64,000 nt of DNA from JBBSOK01 sp965219125. Lineage in GTDB: Bacteria > Bacteroidota > Bacteroidia > Flavobacteriales > Flavobacteriaceae. The notes below the pieces were generated by a model that searched no databases, was not told the origin of the DNA, and was given only the letters and a program-made list of their open reading frames with translations. Below, piece by piece: positions 36,375 to 45,461 of this stretch. The stretch spans positions 62,001 to 126,000 of the forward strand of contig CBDCMO010000002.1 of the NCBI GenBank assembly GCA_965219125.1, read 5' to 3'. Both the position numbers and the translations under genes were made by a program. Position 1 is the first letter of the stretch, and each line of letters opens with the position of its first letter.

Positions 36375-36478
36375 TTAAAACATTAGTTAGCGTTATCATT
36401 CAATTAGATTAATCCACTATCTTATTGAAAATATGAAATTTATGAAATATTGAAAAATCATAAAATAAAAGTTTCTAT

Positions 36479-37276
36479 TTATTCAGGCAACGCGAAACTA
36501 AATGTTGTCCAAAAACTTTCCCAATCGGCGGCTTTTTTATCTTCACTTGCAATCATATGTGTTGCATGCAAAAACCAATCACCAGTTCTGTCTAACTTAA
36601 AATTGCATATTCCGTTTAAATCTGTTCGGGAATATTGAACAGTAGATGCTTTATTACCTTCTCTATTTCTGGCAGTTAGAACTTTATTCTGCAACGGTTT
36701 GCCATTAAATAGCACCTTTGCTTTTAGCGAATCTCCTTCTTTTTTCAAATATGCATTTTCTAAAAGTATAATCTCAAATTTGTGACCAGCTATAGTTTTA
36801 TAAATGGTATCGTTTTTCTTGGGATTGCTTTGTACTAAAGTTTTTAAATATCGTGTGTAACGTTCTTTCTGTTCGGTTTTGTCAATTTCGTTAATAGTAA
36901 TATTTTCAATATTATCTTCTTTTAAATAGGATTTAAACTTTTCATTGTCCATTGTTATTTCAGCATAATCTCGTTGCATCGTCAATAATCCCAAACCTTC
37001 AAAATCTACTGTTCTATTTAAGATTGGTAAACTTCCATTTTCTAATTCCGACAATAAATTGATGCTTCCGCTTTCGGAAATAAGATTAAATGTTTTAGTA
37101 ATAGCAGATTGCATCGGTCTTTCCAATTCAATATTAAAACCATCGGCTACAAACAAATGTATTTCTAGTTTTTCTCCCTTTTTAACTACAAATTGATACG
37201 CTAACATTACATATTCATGCGCAAAAACACTTGAAAGGAGAAAACAGCTTAGTATTATTGGAATTATTTTTTTCAT
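36479..37276 (-). CDS. DUF4198 domain-containing secreted protein
   Basis: A 265-residue protein with signal peptide MKKIIPIILSCFLLSSVFA. The mature N-terminus would be HEYVMLAYQF, an exposed His typical of the DUF4198 (NikM-like) group linked to metal or carbohydrate uptake. The C-terminal half (TIAGHKFEIILLENAY, VLFNGKPLQNKVLTARNR, TGDWFLHATHM) is an immunoglobulin-like beta domain. No metal transporter is adjacent, so a role in metal handling is only an inference from the family. Confidence 0.82.
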   Translation of the reverse strand: MKKIIPIILSCFLLSSVFAHEYVMLAYQFVVKKGEKLEIHLFVADGFNIELERPMQSAITKTFNLISESGSINLLSELENGSLPILNRTVDFEGLGLLTMQRDYAEITMDNEKFKSYLKEDNIENITINEIDKTEQKERYTRYLKTLVQSNPKKNDTIYKTIAGHKFEIILLENAYLKKEGDSLKAKVLFNGKPLQNKVLTARNREGNKASTVQYSRTDLNGICNFKLDRTGDWFLHATHMIASEDKKAADWESFWTTFSFALPE

Positions 37277-37321
37277 AGATTTTTTTAACGGCCTAATAAA
37301 CTTAAAAATTTATTCTATACT

Positions 37322-38605
37322 TCATTTCCCCGAATATTTTCCCATATATCGTTTCCAAAGCTCTGTTTGATGGCTTTCCAAAGAGATTTCCCGCCCATCG
37401 ATGAAAGCGTTCGTTAACTGATTTGTTTTCATATCTAACGCATCGCCTTTTGAGATAAAAAAGGTGGCGCTTTTGCCAACTTCTAGTGTGCCATAATCTT
37501 TGTCTATTCCGAGAATCTTTGCCGTGTTCGATGTTATTAATTTTAATGCTTCTTCTTTTGCCATTCCTTCAGCAACCGATTGTCCGGCGTAAACGGCCAT
37601 ATTTCGTGCTTGGAAATTTGCCATATCTTCATTTTGAATACCAACTAACAAACCGCCATCTACCAATAATTTTGGCAATTTATATGGCAAATCATAATCG
37701 TCATCATCTCGAGCAGGCAAATCGTGGGTTTGGTTTACCAAAACGGGAATGTTATTTTCCTTTAAAAAAGGGATGATTTTATATGCATTGTATCCACCAA
37801 CAATCACGGGATTTGTTACGCCCATTTCCTTAGCCATACTCACGGCATCAATCATTTCTTTTTCACCGTTTGTGTGAATATAGAGTCTTTTACTGCCATC
37901 AAAAAGTCCGATAATTGATTTATAAACTTCATTTGTTTCAGACGATTTGGTTTTTCCAAATGCTTTACCGTTGGCAAATAAATTTTTAACCTCATCAATT
38001 TCCTTATTATAATCTTTATTTGGTTGGTAACCGCGATCTTCGCCTTCCCACCAACGGCCTCTTTTATAAGCGTCGGGCCAATTTAGGTGAATACCATCAT
38101 CAACTTTTACGGCGGCATCTTCCCAATTCCAAGCATCTAATTGAACGATTGATGAAGTTCCAGAAATGCGTCCTCCTTGTGGTGTGGTTTGAGCTAACAA
38201 AACGCCGTTTGGTCGCATAGATTCTACCACTTTACTTTCAGCATTATAAGCTATTAAACTCCGAACATTTGGAATCATTTGTCCAATTTCGTCATCGTCA
38301 TTACTTGCTCTAACGGCATCAACTTCAACCAAACCAAGTGGTTTACAAGGCGCGATAAAGCCGGCATATACTTGTTGTCCCTCGGCATTTATAACACGAC
38401 CTTTTGATGGTGTTGAAGAATCGCCAATCGCCGTAATTTTTCCGTTTTCAAAAACCAGCACGCTATTTTCAATAACTCGTCCGTTTCCAATATGTGCGGT
38501 TGCTCCTTTTATTGTAATAATTTCACTTTGCTTAGGCGCAGGCGTTTGTTGTCCAAAAGCCGCAAAGGCAAATAAGGATGAGACTAGTAATAGTATATTT
38601 TTCAT
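37322..38605 (-). CDS. Secreted amidohydrolase-superfamily protein lacking the HxH metal motif
   Basis: ATG 38605 gives a signal peptide (MKNILLLVSSLFAFAAFGQ) and 427 residues; an upstream TTG form is unlikely. The composite domain (ITIKGATAHIGNGRVIENS, YGTLEVGKSATFFISKGD) and (beta/alpha)8-like core are those of the imidazolonepropionase-type amidohydrolases. The place of the metal HxH reads YAGFIAPCKPLG, so the canonical binuclear site is absent. The gene is followed by DUF4198 and preceded by the double amidohydrolase at 38794; the two may act as a complex, which is an inference. Confidence 0.82.
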   Translation of the reverse strand: MKNILLLVSSLFAFAAFGQQTPAPKQSEIITIKGATAHIGNGRVIENSVLVFENGKITAIGDSSTPSKGRVINAEGQQVYAGFIAPCKPLGLVEVDAVRASNDDDEIGQMIPNVRSLIAYNAESKVVESMRPNGVLLAQTTPQGGRISGTSSIVQLDAWNWEDAAVKVDDGIHLNWPDAYKRGRWWEGEDRGYQPNKDYNKEIDEVKNLFANGKAFGKTKSSETNEVYKSIIGLFDGSKRLYIHTNGEKEMIDAVSMAKEMGVTNPVIVGGYNAYKIIPFLKENNIPVLVNQTHDLPARDDDDYDLPYKLPKLLVDGGLLVGIQNEDMANFQARNMAVYAGQSVAEGMAKEEALKLITSNTAKILGIDKDYGTLEVGKSATFFISKGDALDMKTNQLTNAFIDGREISLESHQTELWKRYMGKYSGK

Positions 38606-38758
38606 ATTATATATTTTCAAAATTTTCAATTGGTAATTATTTTATATGCTGTTGAAATATTTTCAGAATAGAACATCATTTTAATTCAGTTTAAATTATA
38701 ATCTTTTTTATATTTCAAATTAATAAACAGAATTCAAAGTATTCAAATTTTCACAAAA

Positions 38759-38801
38759 CAAGTCTTATGTCTTACGTCTTATAGCGCAGCGGTCTAAAGT
38801 C
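38759..38801. repeat. Dispersed repeat, GACGTAAGAC family (reverse copy)
   Basis: A reverse-oriented 43-base copy of the element at 26770-26812, with the shared core TAGCGCAGCGGTCT. It runs into the end of the large amidohydrolase gene and supplies its TAG stop codon (38794-38796). Confidence 0.8.
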
Positions 38802-41781
38802 TATTTTCCAAAGTTTCACATTCAAAATAAATTTTATCTTTTTTAGAACCTTTTTGGGTTTTGGCGCCACCATTTTTTTCGTCAATCATCATTCTAACTA
38901 GCTTATTACGTTCGTCTTTAATTTCTTGGCGTTTTGCTTTGTCTTTCTCAATATCAAAATAAGTAATTCCTTCAATAATTGTTTTTTCTGGTTTGGCGTA
39001 AACGGTTAATGGGTTGGCGTTCCAAAGCACCAAATCTGCATCTTTGCCAACTTTTATACTTCCAACACGATTGTCCAAGTGAAGCATTTTCGCTGGATTT
39101 ATTGTCACCATTTTCCAAGCTTCTTCTTCAGAAACGCCGCCATATTTTATGGTTTTTGCAGCTTCTTGATTAAGATGGCGGGACATTTCGGCATCATCAC
39201 TATTTATAGCTACGGTTAATCCTACGCTGTTCATAATTGCGGCGTTATAAGGTATTGCGTCGTTTACTTCAAATTTATATGCCCACCAATCACTAAAGGT
39301 AGAAACGCCCAAAACGCCGTGTTCTTTCATAATATCAGCCACTTTATAACCTTCTAAAATATGTGTAAACGTGTTTATTTTGAAGTTGAAACTTTCCGCA
39401 ACCTTCATCAACATATTTATTTCGCTTTGCACGTAACTGTGGCAGCTTATAAAACGTTCGCCGTTTAAAATCTCGACCAAAACTTCTAATTCTTCATCAT
39501 ATCTAAACGGTTTGTCACTTTTCTTTTTGGCTTCATATTCTTTGGCGCGATTAAAATAGTTTACATAAACCTGCTCAACGCCCATTCTTGTTTGCGGGAA
39601 ACGGGAATAGCTTTCCCAATTGCTCTGTTTTACGTTTTCGCCAAGTGCGAATTTTATAAATTTTGGTGTATTTGAATAAATCAATTTATCAGCATCTTCG
39701 CCCCATTTCAACTTGATAATCGCCGAGCGTCCGCCAATCGGGTTTGCCGAACCGTGAAGGATTTGTACCGAAGTTACGCCACCAGCCAAATCGAAATAAA
39801 TCATTTCATCTTCTGGGTCTACCACATCTTCAATACTTACTTCGGCGCTGCTGTTTTGGCCAGCTTCGTTAATTGCAAGTGCTGCAATATGTGAGTGTTC
39901 ATCAATTATTCCGGCCGTTAAATGTTTGCCGTTTGCATCAATCACTTTTGCCGAACCGCCTGAAAGATTTTTGCCGATTTTACTAATTTTTCCATCTTTT
40001 ACAAGAACATCGGTGTTTTCTAAAATTCCTTCATCTTCACTTGTCCAAACGGTTGCATTTTTAAAAAGAAGGTCTTCCTGTTTTGGTTTTTCTGTAAAAC
40101 CATAGCCAACATTTGGATAGGTAAGTGGCACAACCTCATGTTTTTCTGAAACTTTTACTTCTTTTTCTTCTTCTTCGGAAGTGGTTTCGGCAGCTTTATC
40201 TTTATTTCGGGTTGCAATAAATTCGGCTTCTTCGCCATTTGGAAGCAAGCCTTTTCCTTTAAAATTTTCGCCTTCGTGCGGAACTATTCCCGTTGTTCTA
40301 AAAACTTCTTTCGTTTCATCATCCGTAAATGAAAGCGTTACCCAATTTTCGCTATAATCAATTTTTGAAGCAAATTTGATAGTGTCCAATTTCACTTCGG
40401 ACTTTAATTTTGAAAGTTCTCCCGAAATATTGAAGTTATAGGTCTTGCCGCCGATTACAAGCGAATAATCGCCGCGAATATCGCGTTGGTCTTTATCGTT
40501 AATTACATTTTTATTGCCTTGAACCCAATTTTCATAAATAGTTGCATCTTTTTCAAAAACATCGCCCGATGTGATTAAAAAGTTAGCCAATCGTCCCACT
40601 TCCAAAGAACCAATTATGTCGCTTTTTCCCAATAAACTCGCAGGTATTGTTGTTAACGATTTTAAAGCTTCTGTTTTAGAAAAGCCATATTGAAGCGCTT
40701 CCAACAACTTCTCCTTAAATTTTGAAGGTTCTTTTAATTGAAATGTCGTTAAAGCAAAGGTTACTGCATTATCATTTAGCGTTTTAAGATTTGTTGGCGC
40801 TTGGTTCCAATTTCTCATTTCTTCTAAACTAATATAATCTGCAGCATACGGATTGCTAACATCGTACGCATCTTGAAAATTTATTGGGATTATATACTTT
40901 GCATTGGTTGCTTTTATACTTGCAATATTTTCATATTCATCGCCGCCGCCGATAATTACATAATTTTGGTTGAATAAATCCCCAATTTTATCGGCACGTA
41001 AATCGTTACTTTTGCTGCCAGCTTCAAAGAAATTTATAAGATTTTTGTTGTCGTTTAAAGCCGTTAACGAACGGTCTAAATTTGGCTCGTTGCCTTTTGC
41101 ATACCAATCTGCATCCCAATACATTTGTCGCAACAAAGCCATTGCTCCCATTAAAGATGTTGGATAACTTTGTCTGCTTGTCACACTTTTTTCAAATGAA
41201 AAATAGTTGCCAGATTGTGGGGAAATAATCCGTTTTGAATCGCCGTCTTCATCGTTTAAAGCGATTAAAGCTCCCGTTCCGCGAGCAATGCCGTCCATAA
41301 TATGTGCATTTACAACGCCGAAACCTGCTTTGCGCAGTTCTTCCGCTTTTTTGCTATCGTATTTAAATTTTTCAGATGCATTATTTTCGGGCATAATATG
41401 GTCATTCCAATAATAGCCTTCGCGTGAAGGTTCGTATTGTGGTGAGCGACCGTTGCCTTCAGCTTTTTTAGGTTTTTCAATTCCGAAATCTGTGTAGGCA
41501 TCAATAAAAGATGGATAGATAAATTTCCCTTTTAAATCTACGGTAATCGTATTCGCGGGAATATTCAAAGATTTTCCAACTGCTATAACTTTCCCCTTTT
41601 GAATTAAAAGCGTACCATTTTCAATAATATTGGTTGGCGTTACAAATATTTTGGCATTTGTAAAAGCTGTGAAGTTGGAGTTGACGTCTTCTTTTACGCC
41701 ATCGTTTTTGGGAAAATAATCTTGTGATTGTACTGTTATACTAATAAAAAGTAGGAAAATAGGAAGTATTTTTTTGAACAT
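38794..41781 (-). CDS. Double amidohydrolase-family protein (secreted, 995 aa)
   Basis: Signal peptide MFKKILPIFLLFISITVQSQ. Two amidohydrolase modules lie in tandem. In module 1 (~30-430) the HxH site is degenerate (YPSFIDAYTDFG). Module 2 (~575-960) has an intact metal motif (AGIIDEHSHIAAL), a SCHSY segment, a THILEG segment and a terminal Asp in NSDDAEM. The modules are joined by a beta-rich linker (~435-570) with a Glu/Lys stretch. Family members hydrolyse imides, amides or peptides; the substrate is not known. The C-terminus ENRL is followed by a stop inside a dispersed repeat. Encoded upstream of the 427-residue amidohydrolase on the same strand. Confidence 0.87.
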   Translation of the reverse strand: MFKKILPIFLLFISITVQSQDYFPKNDGVKEDVNSNFTAFTNAKIFVTPTNIIENGTLLIQKGKVIAVGKSLNIPANTITVDLKGKFIYPSFIDAYTDFGIEKPKKAEGNGRSPQYEPSREGYYWNDHIMPENNASEKFKYDSKKAEELRKAGFGVVNAHIMDGIARGTGALIALNDEDGDSKRIISPQSGNYFSFEKSVTSRQSYPTSLMGAMALLRQMYWDADWYAKGNEPNLDRSLTALNDNKNLINFFEAGSKSNDLRADKIGDLFNQNYVIIGGGDEYENIASIKATNAKYIIPINFQDAYDVSNPYAADYISLEEMRNWNQAPTNLKTLNDNAVTFALTTFQLKEPSKFKEKLLEALQYGFSKTEALKSLTTIPASLLGKSDIIGSLEVGRLANFLITSGDVFEKDATIYENWVQGNKNVINDKDQRDIRGDYSLVIGGKTYNFNISGELSKLKSEVKLDTIKFASKIDYSENWVTLSFTDDETKEVFRTTGIVPHEGENFKGKGLLPNGEEAEFIATRNKDKAAETTSEEEEKEVKVSEKHEVVPLTYPNVGYGFTEKPKQEDLLFKNATVWTSEDEGILENTDVLVKDGKISKIGKNLSGGSAKVIDANGKHLTAGIIDEHSHIAALAINEAGQNSSAEVSIEDVVDPEDEMIYFDLAGGVTSVQILHGSANPIGGRSAIIKLKWGEDADKLIYSNTPKFIKFALGENVKQSNWESYSRFPQTRMGVEQVYVNYFNRAKEYEAKKKSDKPFRYDEELEVLVEILNGERFISCHSYVQSEINMLMKVAESFNFKINTFTHILEGYKVADIMKEHGVLGVSTFSDWWAYKFEVNDAIPYNAAIMNSVGLTVAINSDDAEMSRHLNQEAAKTIKYGGVSEEEAWKMVTINPAKMLHLDNRVGSIKVGKDADLVLWNANPLTVYAKPEKTIIEGITYFDIEKDKAKRQEIKDERNKLVRMMIDEKNGGAKTQKGSKKDKIYFECETLENRL

Positions 41782-41933
41782 AAAAAGGATTTTTTATTGG
41801 GAAGCTAAATATAAGTAAACCGTCAATACTTAAAGTGAAAAAATCAAACGGTTTAAAATTTAAAGCAAGGTGCAATTAGGCTCTACAGAAAAAAACTCAA
41901 AAAAATAAAATTTAAGTTAAACCAAGTTCAGGA

Positions 41934-43004
41934 CTAAAATTCTTTATCCGAATAATAATTAACAACCAAAGCAACCATATAATTATAACTCATCAAGCCT
42001 TTTTCTTGGTTGTTGGCTTTCAAAAATAAATTGTACCAAGCCTTGGAAAATATCTCAAACGGATTGTCGTAGCTCTCCCAAAAATCGCGCATTTCTTTAT
42101 AACTTTTTAAAATTCCGGGATTAATTTCGCAGAGCATTTCTTCGTACAAAGGTTCATTTGTAACCGCAACTTCATTAATGCAATAGCGCAAAGCAAAAAT
42201 ATATCCTGAATATTGAATGTAGGGATCGTCGTTATTCAATGTTGTAAGAACGGCAATAAAGTTGGCTTCATTTTCTGCCGCGTAACCAATTTGGTGCGCT
42301 TCTTCATGGCAACTCACAACCGGAAATTTTGAAGTTTTTATAAGATTGTTAACCTGCGCTTCGCCCGAAAATGGATTCAAATATCCGCTGTAACCCATAT
42401 ACGTCAAGCCCAAACTCCAGCCACTTTTTTTTATGCTTTTGGTTGAAAGTGAAAGATTTGGAAATTCCTTTTCAACATTTTTATAGCCGTTTAAAGTTTT
42501 ATAAAATATTTCGGCTTGTGTATATGGCAAATCTATTTTTACGGAATCTGCGAAGCCCAATTTTCTGTGCAGTGCGTTGCTTTTTTCAATCAATCGTTTG
42601 GTTGTTTTTACCAATTGCTCTTGCGTATAATCTTTTTTTAACCCAAGCGATTTGTCCAAAGGCAAGCGGTAATAATTGAATCCCCAAAGTAAATGGAACA
42701 TGAAATATACAATTGAAACTGTCGCAGTAATGTCTAATAAGAATTTGAGCGGCTCTTTAAAAAGGCATCTTATATTGATAAAAATCCACCGTAATGCTAA
42801 GATTGTTATTAGGAGATAGAAAATATCTCCAACCGAAAATGGGATCCAGCCAAAAAGTGTTCTCGAAATTTTTCCAATAAGTGGATAAAGTCCCAAACTG
42901 TAATATTTTTCAACAAAAGCTGGAAATTTTTTGAGCAGTTGCAATCCCGCAATTTGCAGCAACAAAAATAAAGTTAGTATAATTTGGGTTCGTTTTTGTC
43001 GCAT
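41934..43004 (-). CDS. DUF3810 membrane protein with gluzincin-like HExxH site
   Basis: A 356-residue protein with three membrane helices in residues 8-110. A periplasmic domain follows, containing CHEEAHQIGYAAENEAN near residue 233 (HExxH and a downstream Glu, the gluzincin arrangement). That suggests a membrane-bound zinc peptidase, though DUF3810 has no established activity that I know. A TAGTTTTG element on the minus strand (43016-43009), five bases from the ATG, would give an almost leaderless transcript. Divergent from pepD. Confidence 0.85.
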   Translation of the reverse strand: MRQKRTQIILTLFLLLQIAGLQLLKKFPAFVEKYYSLGLYPLIGKISRTLFGWIPFSVGDIFYLLITILALRWIFINIRCLFKEPLKFLLDITATVSIVYFMFHLLWGFNYYRLPLDKSLGLKKDYTQEQLVKTTKRLIEKSNALHRKLGFADSVKIDLPYTQAEIFYKTLNGYKNVEKEFPNLSLSTKSIKKSGWSLGLTYMGYSGYLNPFSGEAQVNNLIKTSKFPVVSCHEEAHQIGYAAENEANFIAVLTTLNNDDPYIQYSGYIFALRYCINEVAVTNEPLYEEMLCEINPGILKSYKEMRDFWESYDNPFEIFSKAWYNLFLKANNQEKGLMSYNYMVALVVNYYSDKEF

Positions 43005-43176
43005 CGCCCAAAACTACGAAGTAAATTGTTTGCTTCATAATTTTTATAGCGTGCTTAAAACTGTAAATTTGTGAGAATTGATTTTTTCTGAATTTTTTTA
43101 AAGTATCTAGGCTGAATCAGTGACAATCGCTAATAATAATTGGTAATAATAAAAAGAATAAAACACACTTTTATAT

Positions 43177-44634
43177 ATGAACGAAGAAATAAGAAACCTA
43201 GAGCCAAAAGCACTTTGGAATAAATTTGCAGATTTAAACGCTGTCCCGAGACCTTCAAAAAAAGAGGAAAGAGTAATTGCATTTATGAAGGATTTTGGGA
43301 AAATCCTAAATCTAGAAACAATCGAAGATGAAGTTGGCAACGTAATTGTTCGAAAGCCCGCAACGCACGGAATGGAAAATAGAAAAGCTATTGTTTTGCA
43401 ATCGCATTTGGATATGGTTCATCAAAAAAATAATGATACGGATTTCGATTTTGATAAACAAGGAATTGAAATGCACGTTGATGGAGATTGGGTTCGGGCA
43501 AAAGGCACAACACTTGGCGCAGATAACGGCTTAGGCGTTGCCACAATTATGGCAATTTTAGAAAGTAAAACCATAGAACATCCAGCAATTGAAGCTTTGT
43601 TTACAATAGACGAAGAAACTGGAATGACGGGCGCAATGGGCTTAAAAGGTGGTTTACTGAAAGGAGAAATTCTATTAAACCTGGACACGGAAGAAGATGA
43701 CGAAATAGGAGTAGGCTGCGCGGGCGGAGTTGATGTTACAGCAAATAAAAAATATACGTTGGCTGAAAAACCGCAAAATGCTGAAACCTACCAGATAAAA
43801 GTAAAAGGTTTAAACGGTGGACACAGCGGAATGGACATTATTAAAGGTTTGGGAAATGCCAACAAATTGATGAATCGCATTCTTTTGTCATTGGATGAAA
43901 ATATAAGTTTGATTAAATTAAATGGTGGAAGCCTTCGAAATGCCATTCCGCGGGAAAGTGTTGCGTTTGTCTATGTTACTTCGGAAGCAAAACCTAAAGC
44001 ATTTGATTTATTTGAAAATGCAAAAAATGATATTATAGATGAATATAAAAGTCTTGAAAAAAATCTGAATATTACTTTCGAAAAAATTACCGATTTAACT
44101 GAAAAAGCGATGAATTTTAAAGACCAAAAGCAATTTTTTCAAACCATTGCTGCAGCCCATAACGGTGTTTACAGAATGAGTCCGGACATCGATAATCTTG
44201 TTGAAACCTCCAACAACATTGCAAAAATTACATTGGAAAATGGAATTATAAACGTTGAATGTTTAACACGTTCATCTGTAAAAAGTAATATTGAAGATTT
44301 AAAAAATAATCTAAAATCTACTTTTAAACTCGGCGGTTTTATAGTGAAATATGCGGGCGAATATCCCGGTTGGCAACCAAATATGGATAGCGCCATTTTA
44401 AAAACGCTGGATAAAATATACCAACAAATGAATGGTGAAAAAGCGCACATCGCCGCTTGCCACGCAGGTTTGGAATGTGGAATTTTAGGAAAAAATTATC
44501 CCGAAATGGATATGATTAGTTTTGGACCCACGATTAAAGGAGCGCATAGCCCAGACGAGCGAGCAAGTATTTCTTCAACACAGAAATATTGGAAATTTGT
44601 TTTGGAAATATTAAAGAATATTCCAAAAAATTAG
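43177..44634 (+). CDS. pepD: Aminoacyl-histidine dipeptidase (PepD, M20 family)
   Basis: A 485-residue cytosolic metallodipeptidase that releases C-terminal His or other residues from dipeptides such as carnosine. M20 metal ligands: LQSHLDMVHQ near residue 73, GADNGLG near 114, DEETGMTG near 146 (general base Glu), LNLDTEEDDE near 168, and a late His in GAHSPDERASI near 455. The full length matches PepD of enterics. Probably monocistronic; the ATG is preceded by an AT-rich stretch without a clear Shine-Dalgarno, as common here. A CAGT-type repeat begins five bases after its stop. Confidence 0.95.
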   Translation: MNEEIRNLEPKALWNKFADLNAVPRPSKKEERVIAFMKDFGKILNLETIEDEVGNVIVRKPATHGMENRKAIVLQSHLDMVHQKNNDTDFDFDKQGIEMHVDGDWVRAKGTTLGADNGLGVATIMAILESKTIEHPAIEALFTIDEETGMTGAMGLKGGLLKGEILLNLDTEEDDEIGVGCAGGVDVTANKKYTLAEKPQNAETYQIKVKGLNGGHSGMDIIKGLGNANKLMNRILLSLDENISLIKLNGGSLRNAIPRESVAFVYVTSEAKPKAFDLFENAKNDIIDEYKSLEKNLNITFEKITDLTEKAMNFKDQKQFFQTIAAAHNGVYRMSPDIDNLVETSNNIAKITLENGIINVECLTRSSVKSNIEDLKNNLKSTFKLGGFIVKYAGEYPGWQPNMDSAILKTLDKIYQQMNGEKAHIAACHAGLECGILGKNYPEMDMISFGPTIKGAHSPDERASISSTQKYWKFVLEILKNIPKN

Positions 44635-44638
44635 TGAG

Positions 44639-44661
44639 CAGTCGCAGTTTGCAGTCTGCGG
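44639..44661. repeat. CAGTCGCAGTTTGCAGTCTGC repeat
   Basis: A CAGT/GCAG-family string placed five bases after the pepD stop. The adjacent 200 bp up to kbp (44662-44865) hold no gene. They contain a TAAATTTG element at 44804-44811 that could be the kbp -7 box. Confidence 0.6.
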
Positions 44662-44865
44662 TATCAATTCGTGAAACAGACTGATTTGTTTTTCGCATAT
44701 CATAATTCGCAGTTTTAAAATTATTACATAATCAAAAATTTTCAAAAGAGATTTAAAAAAGCAATCCTAACTTTTATTTAACGCGATTGAAATATTTAAA
44801 TGTTAAATTTGAGAATTGAATTTTAAATAAATCACTAAACAACAAACCTTTAAACAACAAATACT

Positions 44866-45378
44866 ATGGGATTAATTGATTTTATTAAAGACGCCGGAGC
44901 CAAAATCTATGGATTGGGCAAAACAACAAAAGAAAAACAGGCTGAAACGGCAAAAACAGATGCCGCCGAACATCAAAAAATGGTGGATCGAGAAATGGAA
45001 GAAGATCGAAATGCCGAAAGAGCACTTTTCGACAATATCAATAAATTAGGATTGAAAGTTTCCGGACTTAAAATTCAGATTTTGGATGATAAAGCAACGG
45101 TAAGCGGTTTTGCAGAAAACCAAGCTACTCGCGAGAAAGTTGTTTTAATAGTTGGCAATACCGCCGGAATTGCAAAAGTGCAAGATGATATGACGGTTGA
45201 AGTTCAAGAACCTGAGGCAACTTATCATACAGTTCAAAGTGGTGATACGCTTAGCAAAATTGCGAAAGAAGTTTACGGCAATGCAAACGATTATAACAAA
45301 ATTTTCGAAGCAAATAAGCCAATGCTTTCTGACCCAAATAAAATCTATCCGGGTCAAGTTTTGAGAATTCCGAATTAA
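44866..45378 (+). CDS. kbp: BON-LysM protein, Kbp (YgaU) homologue
   Basis: A 170-residue cytoplasmic protein matching E. coli Kbp (YgaU), a potassium-binding protein. Its start MGLIDFIKDAGAKIYGLGK is very similar to the E. coli one. A BON domain lies at residues ~60-110 (GLKIQ, KATVSGFAENQATREKVVL, GIAKVQDDM). A C-terminal LysM domain at ~118-168 reads YHTVQSGDTLSKIAKEVYG and ends PNKIYPGQVLRIPN. A charged helical linker joins them. There is no signal peptide. A possible -7 box (TAAATTTG) lies at 44804-44811. Ends at a bidirectional terminator. Confidence 0.93.
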   Translation: MGLIDFIKDAGAKIYGLGKTTKEKQAETAKTDAAEHQKMVDREMEEDRNAERALFDNINKLGLKVSGLKIQILDDKATVSGFAENQATREKVVLIVGNTAGIAKVQDDMTVEVQEPEATYHTVQSGDTLSKIAKEVYGNANDYNKIFEANKPMLSDPNKIYPGQVLRIPN

Positions 45379-45407
45379 ATATTACAATACTTAAATTTAC
45401 ACATTAA

Positions 45408-45438
45408 AAAATCCGCTTGAAATTTTCAAGCGGATTTT
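45408..45438. terminator. Bidirectional Rho-independent terminator
   Basis: A 14-bp perfect stem (AAAATCCGCTTGAA / TTCAAGCGGATTTT) with a 3-base loop, between convergent kbp (+) and the cyclophilin-FKBP gene (-). Confidence 0.93.
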
Positions 45439-45461
45439 ATTACTTTTTACAATATTCAAAA

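Noticed and set aside
44787..44811. Full -33/-7 promoter for kbp
   Set aside because: TAAATTTG is a good -7 box, but the nearest TTG is only 14 bases upstream, too close for the usual spacing, so I did not list a complete promoter.
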